From positions 3,100,001-3,164,000 of the forward strand of contig NZ_CAJRAF010000002.1 of NCBI RefSeq assembly GCF_907164905.1: 64,000 nucleotides of DNA, given 5' to 3'. The stretch comes from Dyadobacter sp. CECT 9275 (GTDB lineage Bacteria > Bacteroidota > Bacteroidia > Cytophagales > Spirosomataceae). The notes under the pieces were generated by a model. It ran no database searches. It saw nothing but the letters and a program-made list of their open reading frames with translations, and had not been told where the DNA came from. The position numbers were made by a program, and so were the translations under genes. Shown in pieces: positions 56,194 to 64,000 of the stretch. Position 1 is the stretch's first letter. Each line of letters opens with the position of its first letter.

Positions 56194-58051
56194 TAAAATT
56201 TTGAGCCTCAATCGTCTTCTCCAACGAGATTAACTCATTCTCATGCGGGAAGTTAGACTCCGGCGTTTGTGAATATGGAATATTCTGAGGGATAAAATCC
56301 TCCTTTGCACCTGGTTTGCTGTAATCATATGACCAGCGATATACCGCAGGCAACTCACCTTCCCAGTTACCATGTCCCGGTTTGATCGGCGCAGTCCATT
56401 CAAGCGTATTGGACCTCCAAGGATTTTGCGGAGACGTCTTACCTTTGAAAATGCTATAAAAGAAGTTCCAAAGAAATACAAACTGCGCAAAGAACGTGAA
56501 TATAGCCGCCATGGATATAAACATATTCATATCCACAAACTTATGGGTGAAGTCGTAGCTGGTGAAGGTATAATACCTTCTGGGGAAACCTGCAATACCT
56601 ACATAGTGCATTGGAATAAACACCATGTATACACCGATGAACGTAAGCCAGAAGTGTAATTGACCCAGGCTTGGGTTCATCATTTTTCCAAACATTTTGG
56701 GGAACCAGTGATATACCCCTGCAAACAACCCGAAGGCCGAAGCCGCACCCATTACAAGGTGAAAGTGAGCCACCACGAAATAGGTATCGTGCAATTGTAT
56801 ATCCAGGGCACTGTTACCCAGAATAATCCCCGTTAAACCGCCTGATACAAAAAGAGATACCAAACCAATCGAGAACAGCATACCCGGTGTGAAAACGATG
56901 TTACCACGCCATAACGTTGTGATGTAGTTAAATCCCTTAACCGCGGAAGGTACTGCAATAATCAGTGTCAGGAACATGAAAACCGATCCCAGGAAAGGAT
57001 TCATCCCGGTCACAAACATATGGTGAGCCCAAACGATAAAAGCAAGAAATGCAATACCCAGCATGGATGCGATCATCGCCCGGTAACCAAAAATAGGTTT
57101 GCGTGAATTGGTTGCAATTACCTCGGAAGTGATACCCAAAGCAGGAAGAAGTACGATGTATACCTCAGGGTGCCCCAGGAACCAGAACAAATGCTGAAAC
57201 AAAATGGGGCTACCGCCTACATTAGGCAGTGCTTCTCCATTGATATAAATCTCGGACAGATAAAAGCTTGTTCCAAAATGTCTGTCAAAAATCAAAAGTA
57301 ATACCGATGAAAACAGTACCGGAAAGGAAATTAAGCCCAGTACAGCTGTAATCAGGAACGACCAGATTGTCAAAGGAAGACGATCGAACGACATTCCTCT
57401 GGTACGCAGGTTAATAACCGTAGTAATATAATTAATCCCTCCCAGCAACTGAGAAACAATAAATAGCGCCATGCTAACCAGCCACAGCGTCATACCCATC
57501 TGTGACCCGATGTGCGCCTGTGGAAGCGCACTTAACGGAGGGTAAATTACCCAGCCGCCGGCCGCAGGACCTGTCTGCAGGAACAATGACGCAAACATGA
57601 TGATACTGGCAACGAAGAAAAACCAGTACGACAACATATTCATAAAACCTGAAGCCATATCCCTGGCACCAATCTGAAGCGGGATCAGAAAGTTACTGAA
57701 TGTTCCACTCAAACCAGCCGTCAGTACAAAGAACACCATGATTGTTCCATGCATGGTAACCAGCGCAAGGTAAAAGTTAGGATCAAGTTTCCCTGAATCG
57801 CTGATCCATTGACCCAGAACCGGCTTTAACCAGGATAGATTGGAGTCCGGCATACCGAGTTGTATCCTGAAGACAACCGACATGGAAATTCCGATAACGG
57901 CCCAAATAATACCCGTAATCAGATATTGCTTCGCAATGATTTTGTGATCCTCGCAAAAAACGTATTTCTGCCAGAAGTTTTGCTCCTCATGATGATGTTC
58001 ATGCTCCTCTGCGTGCTCGTGAGCTGTTTCCATTCCTACGATAGCTGACAT
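56168..58051 (-). CDS. ctaD: Cytochrome c oxidase subunit I (A-type heme-copper oxidase)
   Basis: 627 residues with twelve or more transmembrane segments. The His-rich start is METAHEHAEEHEHHH. The active-site motif WFLGHPEVYIVLLPALG contains the Cu-B His and the cross-linked Tyr, with the glutamate of A1-type enzymes. WAHHMFVTGM holds the next two Cu-B histidines, and the HFHLVMGAASAFG motif the heme-binding pair. It reduces oxygen to water and pumps protons. It comes after subunit II and before ctaA in one transcript. Confidence 0.97.
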   Translation of the reverse strand: MSAIVGMETAHEHAEEHEHHHEEQNFWQKYVFCEDHKIIAKQYLITGIIWAVIGISMSVVFRIQLGMPDSNLSWLKPVLGQWISDSGKLDPNFYLALVTMHGTIMVFFVLTAGLSGTFSNFLIPLQIGARDMASGFMNMLSYWFFFVASIIMFASLFLQTGPAAGGWVIYPPLSALPQAHIGSQMGMTLWLVSMALFIVSQLLGGINYITTVINLRTRGMSFDRLPLTIWSFLITAVLGLISFPVLFSSVLLLIFDRHFGTSFYLSEIYINGEALPNVGGSPILFQHLFWFLGHPEVYIVLLPALGITSEVIATNSRKPIFGYRAMIASMLGIAFLAFIVWAHHMFVTGMNPFLGSVFMFLTLIIAVPSAVKGFNYITTLWRGNIVFTPGMLFSIGLVSLFVSGGLTGIILGNSALDIQLHDTYFVVAHFHLVMGAASAFGLFAGVYHWFPKMFGKMMNPSLGQLHFWLTFIGVYMVFIPMHYVGIAGFPRRYYTFTSYDFTHKFVDMNMFISMAAIFTFFAQFVFLWNFFYSIFKGKTSPQNPWRSNTLEWTAPIKPGHGNWEGELPAVYRWSYDYSKPGAKEDFIPQNIPYSQTPESNFPHENELISLEKTIEAQNFNDQFKTSH

Positions 58052-58080
58052 ATATCTTTAATGTTATTAAAATTAAAAAA

Positions 58081-59190
58081 TTAGCGTAGACTCGTTGATC
58101 CCGTTCCCGCAGATCCAGAAGCCGTTGAGCTGTCTGCTGGTGCCGCGGTGCCTGCCGGAATAAATTTCATTGCTTTGGCCTTCAGGTTCTCAGGAACCTT
58201 GGCCAGATACTCCGGATAAGTTGACAGAAACGGCTGTTGTTCTGCACACCATTTTCTGTAACTAGCTTCGTCTTCCACAATAAGTTTCGTTCCCATTGAG
58301 AAGTGACCCATTCCGCATATCTCTGTACAAACCAGTTCGTAATTAAAATTCGGATCGTTCAGCTCTGCTCTCATGTCAGCTGTAGTTTTATCCGCAACGA
58401 ACCAGAATTTTGTAGGCATTCCGGGGACCGCATCCATTTTCACACGCATGTGAGGGATGAAAACACTGTGTAAAACGTCACGCGCTCTTATTTTCAGCAA
58501 TACAGGTCTGTTCGCCGGTATATGGATCGCACTTGCAGGGCCCATAAAATCATCAAATGAGTTTTCATCAGATAGGTCTATACCCACTTCATTTTGAGAA
58601 TCAATCAGCTTATAATTGTAATCTCCCAGCTTATTATCCTTTACACCTGAATATCTGGTGATCCAGTTGAACTGCTTTCCTGTAATTTCAATCACCTCAG
58701 CGTCTCTGGGAGCATCCGATGTGATGTCTGACCATGCTTTCCATCCTGTAAACACCAGAAGCGCCATTACAATAGCTGGGATAATTGTCCAGATCAGTTC
58801 AAGCTTGTGGTTATCCGGATAAAAGGCAGCCTTATTACCTTTCTTGTATTGGTACTTCCAGGAGAAAAAGAAGATCAAAAAGTTGACCAGTATAAAAGGT
58901 ATGGTCAGAATTCCCATTGCAAACCAGAACAGATCATCTGTCCTTCTTCCGTGAATAGAGGAAGCCTCTGGCAGATAATAATCCGTTGAATGAAGATAAG
59001 ACCAGACAATAGCAATAGTTCCGAAAATCAGGATAACCAGGAACATTGCACCGTTCACTTTATTCCCAGCAGGTACTGCATCCGGAGCATCCGGTTTTTT
59101 AACCGATTTCAGAACATCCTGCAGACGGGCGATAACGATACCCGTTAAAACTATAAAAACTAATGCAATTAATGCGATAATATAATACAT
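58081..59190 (-). CDS. Cytochrome c oxidase subunit II
   Basis: 369 residues. Four hydrophobic segments are visible (4-20, 47-65, 87-110, 131-150), two more than in classical subunit II. The last two correspond to the usual hairpin. The CuA domain keeps His241, Cys288, Glu290, Cys292, His296 and Met299 (CTEICGMGHFSMG). No CxxCH follows, so this is an aa3-type rather than caa3-type subunit. Electrons would come from the ActE-type cytochrome or a soluble carrier. The tail is rich in Ala, Ser, Gly and Thr. Confidence 0.93.
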   Translation of the reverse strand: MYYIIALIALVFIVLTGIVIARLQDVLKSVKKPDAPDAVPAGNKVNGAMFLVILIFGTIAIVWSYLHSTDYYLPEASSIHGRRTDDLFWFAMGILTIPFILVNFLIFFFSWKYQYKKGNKAAFYPDNHKLELIWTIIPAIVMALLVFTGWKAWSDITSDAPRDAEVIEITGKQFNWITRYSGVKDNKLGDYNYKLIDSQNEVGIDLSDENSFDDFMGPASAIHIPANRPVLLKIRARDVLHSVFIPHMRVKMDAVPGMPTKFWFVADKTTADMRAELNDPNFNYELVCTEICGMGHFSMGTKLIVEDEASYRKWCAEQQPFLSTYPEYLAKVPENLKAKAMKFIPAGTAAPADSSTASGSAGTGSTSLR

Positions 59191-59211
59191 GTCAATTTTA
59201 CGGTTAGGCGA

Positions 59212-60561
59212 TTAGGCTATATCGTGATGCAATGATTCTTCCAACATAGGATGATGTCTCGGGATCAGATTAGCCTTCTCAAGTTGTGTAGCAACCGACC
59301 AGGTAAAGGCACAAATAAACAGAAGGAAAAATCCCCACTCCAAAGGTCCGAATGTTCCCGCGGATCCAACAGTACCAGGCATAATGTTCGTATAAAAATC
59401 CATGTAATGCCCAATGATAACACTCCAGCAAGCCACCTTCAAGATTGAATGCGTATACTTCGCATCCCTTGTCATCAGAACCAGGAACGGAAAGAAGAAG
59501 TTAAGAAACAGCGTGATAAAGAACGGTGCTTTGTAGAAACCATCATATCCCCTGAAACGCTCAATAAAATAGATCGTTTCTTCAGGTAAGTTGGCATAGT
59601 AGATCAACAGGAACTGAGCGAACCATACATAAGTCCAGAAAATACTGAACGCAAATACGAACTTACCCAGGTCACGCAAATGGCTTTTGTTGACCGCCCT
59701 GAGGTAACCTCTTTCACGAAGCATCACAACTGTCAGCGTAATTACTGCCAAACCGGCTACGTGCCAGCTGGCAAGGGTATACCAGCCAAACATTGTACTG
59801 AACCAGTGTGTATCAATCGACATCACAAAATCCCAAGCCGAAGTAGAAGAAGTAACTCCAAAAACAACCAGAAATGCAGTACCAAACTTCACAGATTTGT
59901 CATAAAACTCTGTTCCTCCTATTTCGTCTTCCTGTAGGGAAAGATTACGGATCACTTTCCACAACCCGAACCAAACCACAAAATAGAATACCAAACGTCC
60001 TACAAAAAATGGTGTATTCAGATATCCTTGTTTATTGGCAATGATCTTATCATATCCGGGATCTCCTTCTATAAACAATTCAGGATGTGTCCAATGAAAT
60101 AAATCATGGCCGCCCCAAAAGAAAGTAGCAAGCAATACCACACCTGTTACAGGTAAAAATGCCGGCATCGCCTCGGGTACTCTTTTAAAAACAGCAGACC
60201 ATCCTGCCTGAGCCAGATAATTGTAGGAAAGGAAAAACATTCCAACAACGGAAATTCCTGTAAAGTAAACGCCGTTTACCCAAAGGTTTGCCCAGATACG
60301 ACTGGTCCACTTTGCAGGATGTGCTACCGCTGCAGCCTCATGACCGCCCGCTGCATGTTCCCCAGCAGCATGCCCCGCCGCGGCTGCATGTTCCGCTCCG
60401 TGCGCCGCTACTTCATGTCCTCCGCCACCATTAGCAGCCAGATACGCTCCAACCAGAATCAAAGCCACACTTACGGCCCCACCGATCATCAAGTTTCTCT
60501 TTGCTCCTGAGGTGAATTCAAACCGTTCTTCAATAGAAGGAATCGAATGTGCTGATGCCAT
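59212..60561 (-). CDS. actF: Alternative complex III subunit ActF (NrfD-like quinol-binding membrane protein)
   Basis: 449 residues with about ten transmembrane segments. After the first one (about 24-43) comes a loop of roughly 40 residues rich in Gly, Ala and His (GGGGHEVAAHGAEHAAAAGH, then AAGEHAAGGHEAAAVAHPAK) with seven histidines. The rest has the family blocks DLFHWTHPELF and TSAWDFVMSIDTHWFSTMFG. ActF pairs with ActC in the menaquinol:cytochrome c oxidoreductase. The His-rich insert is not needed for the fold. Confidence 0.9.
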   Translation of the reverse strand: MASAHSIPSIEERFEFTSGAKRNLMIGGAVSVALILVGAYLAANGGGGHEVAAHGAEHAAAAGHAAGEHAAGGHEAAAVAHPAKWTSRIWANLWVNGVYFTGISVVGMFFLSYNYLAQAGWSAVFKRVPEAMPAFLPVTGVVLLATFFWGGHDLFHWTHPELFIEGDPGYDKIIANKQGYLNTPFFVGRLVFYFVVWFGLWKVIRNLSLQEDEIGGTEFYDKSVKFGTAFLVVFGVTSSTSAWDFVMSIDTHWFSTMFGWYTLASWHVAGLAVITLTVVMLRERGYLRAVNKSHLRDLGKFVFAFSIFWTYVWFAQFLLIYYANLPEETIYFIERFRGYDGFYKAPFFITLFLNFFFPFLVLMTRDAKYTHSILKVACWSVIIGHYMDFYTNIMPGTVGSAGTFGPLEWGFFLLFICAFTWSVATQLEKANLIPRHHPMLEESLHHDIA

Positions 60562-60597
60562 TATTAATTTTATTAATTCTCTGTTATCAAAATTGTA

Positions 60598-61209
60598 TTA
60601 GGACCCTTTCTGTAATTTTTGTACATAATGTACAATCTTCCATCTTTCCTCCGGATTCACCTGAGAAGCATGAGGCCACATCCTTGCTTTTCCGTAAGTG
60701 ATCACGTGAAAAATATGTCCTTCGTTCAAATTCTTATAAGCATCGCTGGCATAGTTGGGTACCCCTTTGTACATCGCTCCAACTTTACCATCACCTGCTC
60801 CCGTAGCGCCATGGCAGTGCTGACAGTACCTGTCATACAAAACCTTACCCTCAGCAAGCGACTTCTCATTCAAAGGAACCGGATTTTTTAAAACTCTTTC
60901 AGAAATTCCAATGCTATCCGCAGCAATGTTGTATACCATCAAATCCACTTTGGCAGAGTCTGCATCTCCAAAGCTCGTTTTGTAATTTCTCCTGGCTACT
61001 GTTCCTTCCACAGGTAACCGCATGGTCAACCCCATTGGGTTAATCGGGTTTGGCTTTTCCTGTTTGTAAGGCTCATAACCTACCGGAAGATACATGTTAG
61101 GCGCATATTCCGTACCGGGATTATTGGGATCCTTGGTACAACCGGCCACCATTGCCAGCAGCATTACCGGAATACCTATCAGCTTATATAAATTTCCAAA
61201 TTTCATCAT
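60598..61209 (-). CDS. actE: Alternative complex III cytochrome c subunit ActE
   Basis: 203 residues. A lipoprotein signal ends in MVAGC (Cys24), so it is anchored on the outer face of the inner membrane. One heme c site, CQHCH (129-133), is followed by a Met in ARMWPHAS as the likely axial ligand. It passes electrons from the complex to the oxidase. It lies 9 bases after the ActD gene. Confidence 0.92.
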   Translation of the reverse strand: MMKFGNLYKLIGIPVMLLAMVAGCTKDPNNPGTEYAPNMYLPVGYEPYKQEKPNPINPMGLTMRLPVEGTVARRNYKTSFGDADSAKVDLMVYNIAADSIGISERVLKNPVPLNEKSLAEGKVLYDRYCQHCHGATGAGDGKVGAMYKGVPNYASDAYKNLNEGHIFHVITYGKARMWPHASQVNPEERWKIVHYVQKLQKGS

Positions 61210-61218
61210 CTTAGCACT

Positions 61219-61749
61219 TTAAAATTGTTTGATGTTGACCTCTTCAGCACCACTGTCTTTAAGTGCCCTGGATATTTCGTCCTCAGTCATTGAATTTCTT
61301 CCCATATTGATCGCCATAACAAATTTGTTATCCGTTGAGCGAACATCGAAACGGGGGTGAAAATGTGTGGCAGGCCCCAAGCCATTGGATATCAGAAACG
61401 TGATTACCATACCAAATGCTGTAAACAATACTGTCAACTCAAATGTAACAGGGATGTAGTTAGGTATAGAGATCGGATCCTTACCGCCTACGATCATGGG
61501 CCAGTCAATACCCATTGTCCAGATTGTCAGAGTAAGTGCCGTGCAGCATCCTGTCAAACCAAACAGGAACGCGGCAATACCAATCCTCGTTCTTGGATGG
61601 CCCAACGCTTCATCAAGGCCGTGCACCGGGAACGGAGAATACACTTCTTCAATTTTCACTCCCGCCTTCCTCAATTTCGGAACTGCATGCAGGACGGTAT
61701 CGTCGTCATCGTAGACACCTACTAAATATTTACCTGTTAACTCTGCCAT
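61219..61749 (-). CDS. actD: Alternative complex III subunit ActD (DUF3341)
   Basis: 176 residues. A cytoplasmic DUF3341 start (KYLVGVYDDDDTVLHAVPKL, then GVKIEEVYSPFPVHGLDEAL) is followed by two transmembrane segments and a C-terminal tail (HPRFDVRSTDNKFVMAINMG). It is a structural subunit without cofactors. Confidence 0.93.
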   Translation of the reverse strand: MAELTGKYLVGVYDDDDTVLHAVPKLRKAGVKIEEVYSPFPVHGLDEALGHPRTRIGIAAFLFGLTGCCTALTLTIWTMGIDWPMIVGGKDPISIPNYIPVTFELTVLFTAFGMVITFLISNGLGPATHFHPRFDVRSTDNKFVMAINMGRNSMTEDEISRALKDSGAEEVNIKQF

Positions 61750-61789
61750 TTTATACTAATATTAAATGCGCTTCGAATATTCTCTTTAT

Positions 61790-63214
61790 TTATTCTTTGT
61801 CTTTATCATAAGCCGGAACCCCCTGCCTTACTTTCGCTACCCCTGCAATTTTCTTGGGCAAGTCAGACGACGTAGAACGGATTACAGCTTTTACCTCCGC
61901 CATGTTTATCACGGGTAAATATTTGGAGAAAAGCAGGAATAGGGTAAAGAACAGTCCAAATGAGAATATATAATCCCCTATATCGTACATGGTAGGTGAG
62001 AACATCGCCCAGCTTGAAGGGACGTAGTCGCGGTGAAGAGAGGTTACGATAATCACGAAACGCTCGAACCACATACCTATGTTTACTACAACCGATATAA
62101 AGAATGTAAATGTGATACTTCTGCGGAGTTTTCTTGACCAGAACAGCTGTGGAGAAATTACGTTACAGGTCATCATTGCCCAGTATGCCCACCAGTAAGG
62201 ACCGGTCATACGGTTAAAAAATGCGTAGTATTCATATTCTACGCCACCATACCACGCTATAAAGAACTCAGTGATATAGGCAACACCCACTACCGAACCG
62301 GTCAATGTGATTACCTTGTTCATGGTTTCAATGTGCTCCAATGTGATGTAATCTTCCAAGCGATATACAACACGTGTGATCAGCATCAGGTTTTGTACCA
62401 TCGCAAATCCTGAGAAAATAGCTCCTGCCACGAAGTATGGAGGGAAAATCGTAGTATGCCAGCCAGGAATAACCGATGTAGCAAAGTCCATACTTACAAT
62501 CGTATGCACTGAAAGTACCAGCGGGGTTGACAAACCAGCCAGAATTAAGCTGATATATTCATAGCGTGCCCATGTTTTAGCAGATCCGTCCCAGCCCAGA
62601 GCGAATGAACCATACATGAAACGTGAAATTTTACTTGTTGCACGGTCGCGGATGGTAGCCAGGTCAGGTATTAAACCGATATACCAGAAAACCAGCGATA
62701 CCGAGAAGTACGTGCTGATCGCAAATACGTCCCAAACCAGCGGCGAGTTGAAGTTCACCCACAGGGAACCAAAAGCGTTAGGAAGCGGAAGTGCCCAGTA
62801 TGCCATCCAAGGACGGCCCATGTGCATCAGGATAAACGATGCCGCACAAATTACCGCGAAGATGGTCATCGCTTCTGCTGCTCTGTTGATGGAGGTTCTC
62901 CATTTCTGACGGAACAGCAACAGGATGGCGGAGATTAGTGTTCCTGCATGACCGATACCCACCCACCAAACGAAGTTGGTAATATCCCAGGCCCATCCAA
63001 CAGTTTTATTCAAACCCCAGACTCCCAGACCTTCCCACCATGTCCATGCCAGGCAGAACGTACCATAAGCCAAAACAAGCAGGGAAATACCAAAAGCAAT
63101 TTTCCATTCCTTCGTTGGGGCACCCTCTACATGGCGGCATATATCCTCCGTCACGTCTGCGTACGTTTTCCCGCCCTGAATTAACGGTTGTCTCACGGGT
63201 GAAGTAACATGCAT
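61790..63214 (-). CDS. actC: Alternative complex III subunit ActC (NrfD/PsrC family quinol-oxidising membrane protein)
   Basis: 474 residues with about ten transmembrane segments. Marks are FVWWVGIGHAGTLISAILLL, AICAASFILMHMGRPWMAYW, VLSVHTIVSMDFATSVIPGW and YGGVEYEYYAFFNRMTGPYW. It oxidises menaquinol next to the Fe-S clusters of ActB, whose gene precedes it by 54 bases. Confidence 0.95.
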   Translation of the reverse strand: MHVTSPVRQPLIQGGKTYADVTEDICRHVEGAPTKEWKIAFGISLLVLAYGTFCLAWTWWEGLGVWGLNKTVGWAWDITNFVWWVGIGHAGTLISAILLLFRQKWRTSINRAAEAMTIFAVICAASFILMHMGRPWMAYWALPLPNAFGSLWVNFNSPLVWDVFAISTYFSVSLVFWYIGLIPDLATIRDRATSKISRFMYGSFALGWDGSAKTWARYEYISLILAGLSTPLVLSVHTIVSMDFATSVIPGWHTTIFPPYFVAGAIFSGFAMVQNLMLITRVVYRLEDYITLEHIETMNKVITLTGSVVGVAYITEFFIAWYGGVEYEYYAFFNRMTGPYWWAYWAMMTCNVISPQLFWSRKLRRSITFTFFISVVVNIGMWFERFVIIVTSLHRDYVPSSWAMFSPTMYDIGDYIFSFGLFFTLFLLFSKYLPVINMAEVKAVIRSTSSDLPKKIAGVAKVRQGVPAYDKDKE

Positions 63215-63268
63215 ACTACTATTATTTTAATGATTTAATCTTCAAACAAATTCTGACTTATCTTGAAA

Positions 63269-64000
63269 TTAAGCGTGTTCCTTTTTTTCTTCCGCTTTGG
63301 CAGCAACATCTTTATTTCTGACCTTCGTAAGGTAAGAAACCTGCGGACGAACGTTAATCTCTTCCAGCATGTGGAAAGCACGACCTTCTCTTTCTACCGC
63401 AAGAAGCTTGGATATTTTACTTTCAGGATCGTTCATATCACCAAATGTAATGGCGTTGGTAGGGCATGAGCTACCGCAGACTACAGAAACGTCATCATCC
63501 ACCAAACGTCTTCTTTCCTTTTTAGCCTTCAGTTTTGCCTCCTGGATCAGGTGAACGCACATAGAACATTTTTCGATAACTCCACGAGATCTTACCGTAA
63601 CGTCTGGGTTGATGACCATCTTACCCAAATCATTATTGAAGTTGTAATCGAAATTATCGTTATCAAAATATTTGAACCAGTTGAAGCGGCGCACTTTATA
63701 AGGGCAGTTGTTTGCACAATAACGTGTTCCCACACAACGGTTATAGGCCATCTGGTTAAGTCCCTCTGAGCTGTGTGTTGTTGCCAATACCGGACAAACC
63801 GTTTCGCAAGGGGCATTATTACAATGCTGGCACATCATCGGCTGGAAAGTAACCTCGGGGTTCTCCGAAGCGATCTCCAGACCGCGCAGATCTTCAACAT
63901 CCGCATCACTGCTGTAATAGCGGTCAATCCGGATCCAGTGCATTTCACGTGCATTGATAATCTCCTGGCGTCCTACCACAGGGATGTTGTTTTCAGCCTG
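63269..64000 (-). CDS. actB: Alternative complex III subunit ActB, C-terminal Fe-S part (partial, cut by the window end)
   Basis: The frame stays open to the window edge (QAENNIP before GVGRQEII-type sequence), so about 243 residues of the C-terminus are seen. Cysteine groups for several Fe-S clusters are present: CQHCNNAPCETVCPV, NRCVGTRYCANNCPYK, EKCSMCVHLI and VCGSSCPTNAITFGD. ActB in Bacteroidota joins a molybdopterin-oxidoreductase-like domain to this ferredoxin part. The rest, and the pentaheme ActA, should lie to the right. Confidence 0.92.
   Translation of the reverse strand, partial: QAENNIPVVGRQEIINAREMHWIRIDRYYSSDADVEDLRGLEIASENPEVTFQPMMCQHCNNAPCETVCPVLATTHSSEGLNQMAYNRCVGTRYCANNCPYKVRRFNWFKYFDNDNFDYNFNNDLGKMVINPDVTVRSRGVIEKCSMCVHLIQEAKLKAKKERRRLVDDDVSVVCGSSCPTNAITFGDMNDPESKISKLLAVEREGRAFHMLEEINVRPQVSYLTKVRNKDVAAKAEEKKEHA

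Noticed and set aside
60298..60450. Repetitive His/Ala-coding stretch in ActF as a possible assembly error
   Set aside because: The frame is kept throughout and similar His-rich segments occur in two other subunits.

Overview
The window looks like the chromosome of a Cytophagales-type member of the Bacteroidota (Dyadobacter/Spirosoma-like; the genus is a guess). Supporting signs are two SusC/SusD pairs, an alternative complex III operon fused to an A-type cytochrome c oxidase operon, the tRNA-tuf-tRNA-secE-nusG-rplKAJL-rpoBC order, and TAnnTTTG-type -7 promoter elements. Almost every gene is on the minus strand. The one clear exception is murI.

Layout from left to right. Positions 1-146 hold the start of a minus-strand sensor gene with a propeller domain, cut by the window edge. 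After an apparently gene-free stretch come a UPF1/SMBP2-type helicase (766-2685) and then a large sugar-acid locus (2814-26910). Read in transcription order from high to low coordinate, that locus holds: a 2Fe-2S plus molybdopterin oxidoreductase pair; SusC2, SusD2 and a mannonate-dehydratase-like enolase-superfamily protein; a LacI regulator; a second enolase-superfamily dehydratase and a galactonate dehydratase; SusC1, SusD1 and a mutarotase-fold protein; a PQQ dehydrogenase with a built-in cytochrome c; and finally 2-keto-3-deoxygalactonate kinase, the matching aldolase and an ExuT-like transporter. Together they outline oxidation of a sugar, dehydration of the aldonate, phosphorylation, and cleavage to pyruvate plus glyceraldehyde 3-phosphate. 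All three enolase-superfamily proteins and the molybdenum enzyme carry twin-arginine-like leaders. The oxidation and dehydration steps may therefore be periplasmic, with only kinase and aldolase in the cytoplasm. Four CG-centred palindromes of LacI type lie at the promoters of SusC2, lacI and the second dehydratase.

Positions 27192-30467 hold an ECF sigma factor, a small membrane protein, a CpxP/Spy-like protein, a YHYH lipoprotein, a MORN-repeat lipoprotein and a SCO copper protein, possibly one envelope-stress operon. A DUF3467 gene follows. Positions 31083-44690 are the information-processing block: rpoC, rpoB, rplL, rplJ, rplA, rplK, nusG, secE, tRNA-Trp, tuf, tRNA-Thr, tRNA-Gly and tRNA-Tyr, with recognisable promoters, terminators and hairpins.

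Positions 44854-47315 hold a second ECF sigma factor with a likely anti-sigma protein and an outer-membrane barrel. murI and a family-106-like glycoside hydrolase follow, converging tail to tail. Positions 51059-64000 form one long respiratory operon: ActB (partial), ActC, ActD, ActE, ActF, CoxB, CoxA, CtaA, CtaB, two subunit III genes, subunit IV, a degenerate SCO protein, DUF420 and a small cysteine-motif membrane protein. It moves electrons from menaquinol through alternative complex III to oxygen and supplies heme A. No rRNA genes, CRISPR arrays or insertion sequences were seen.
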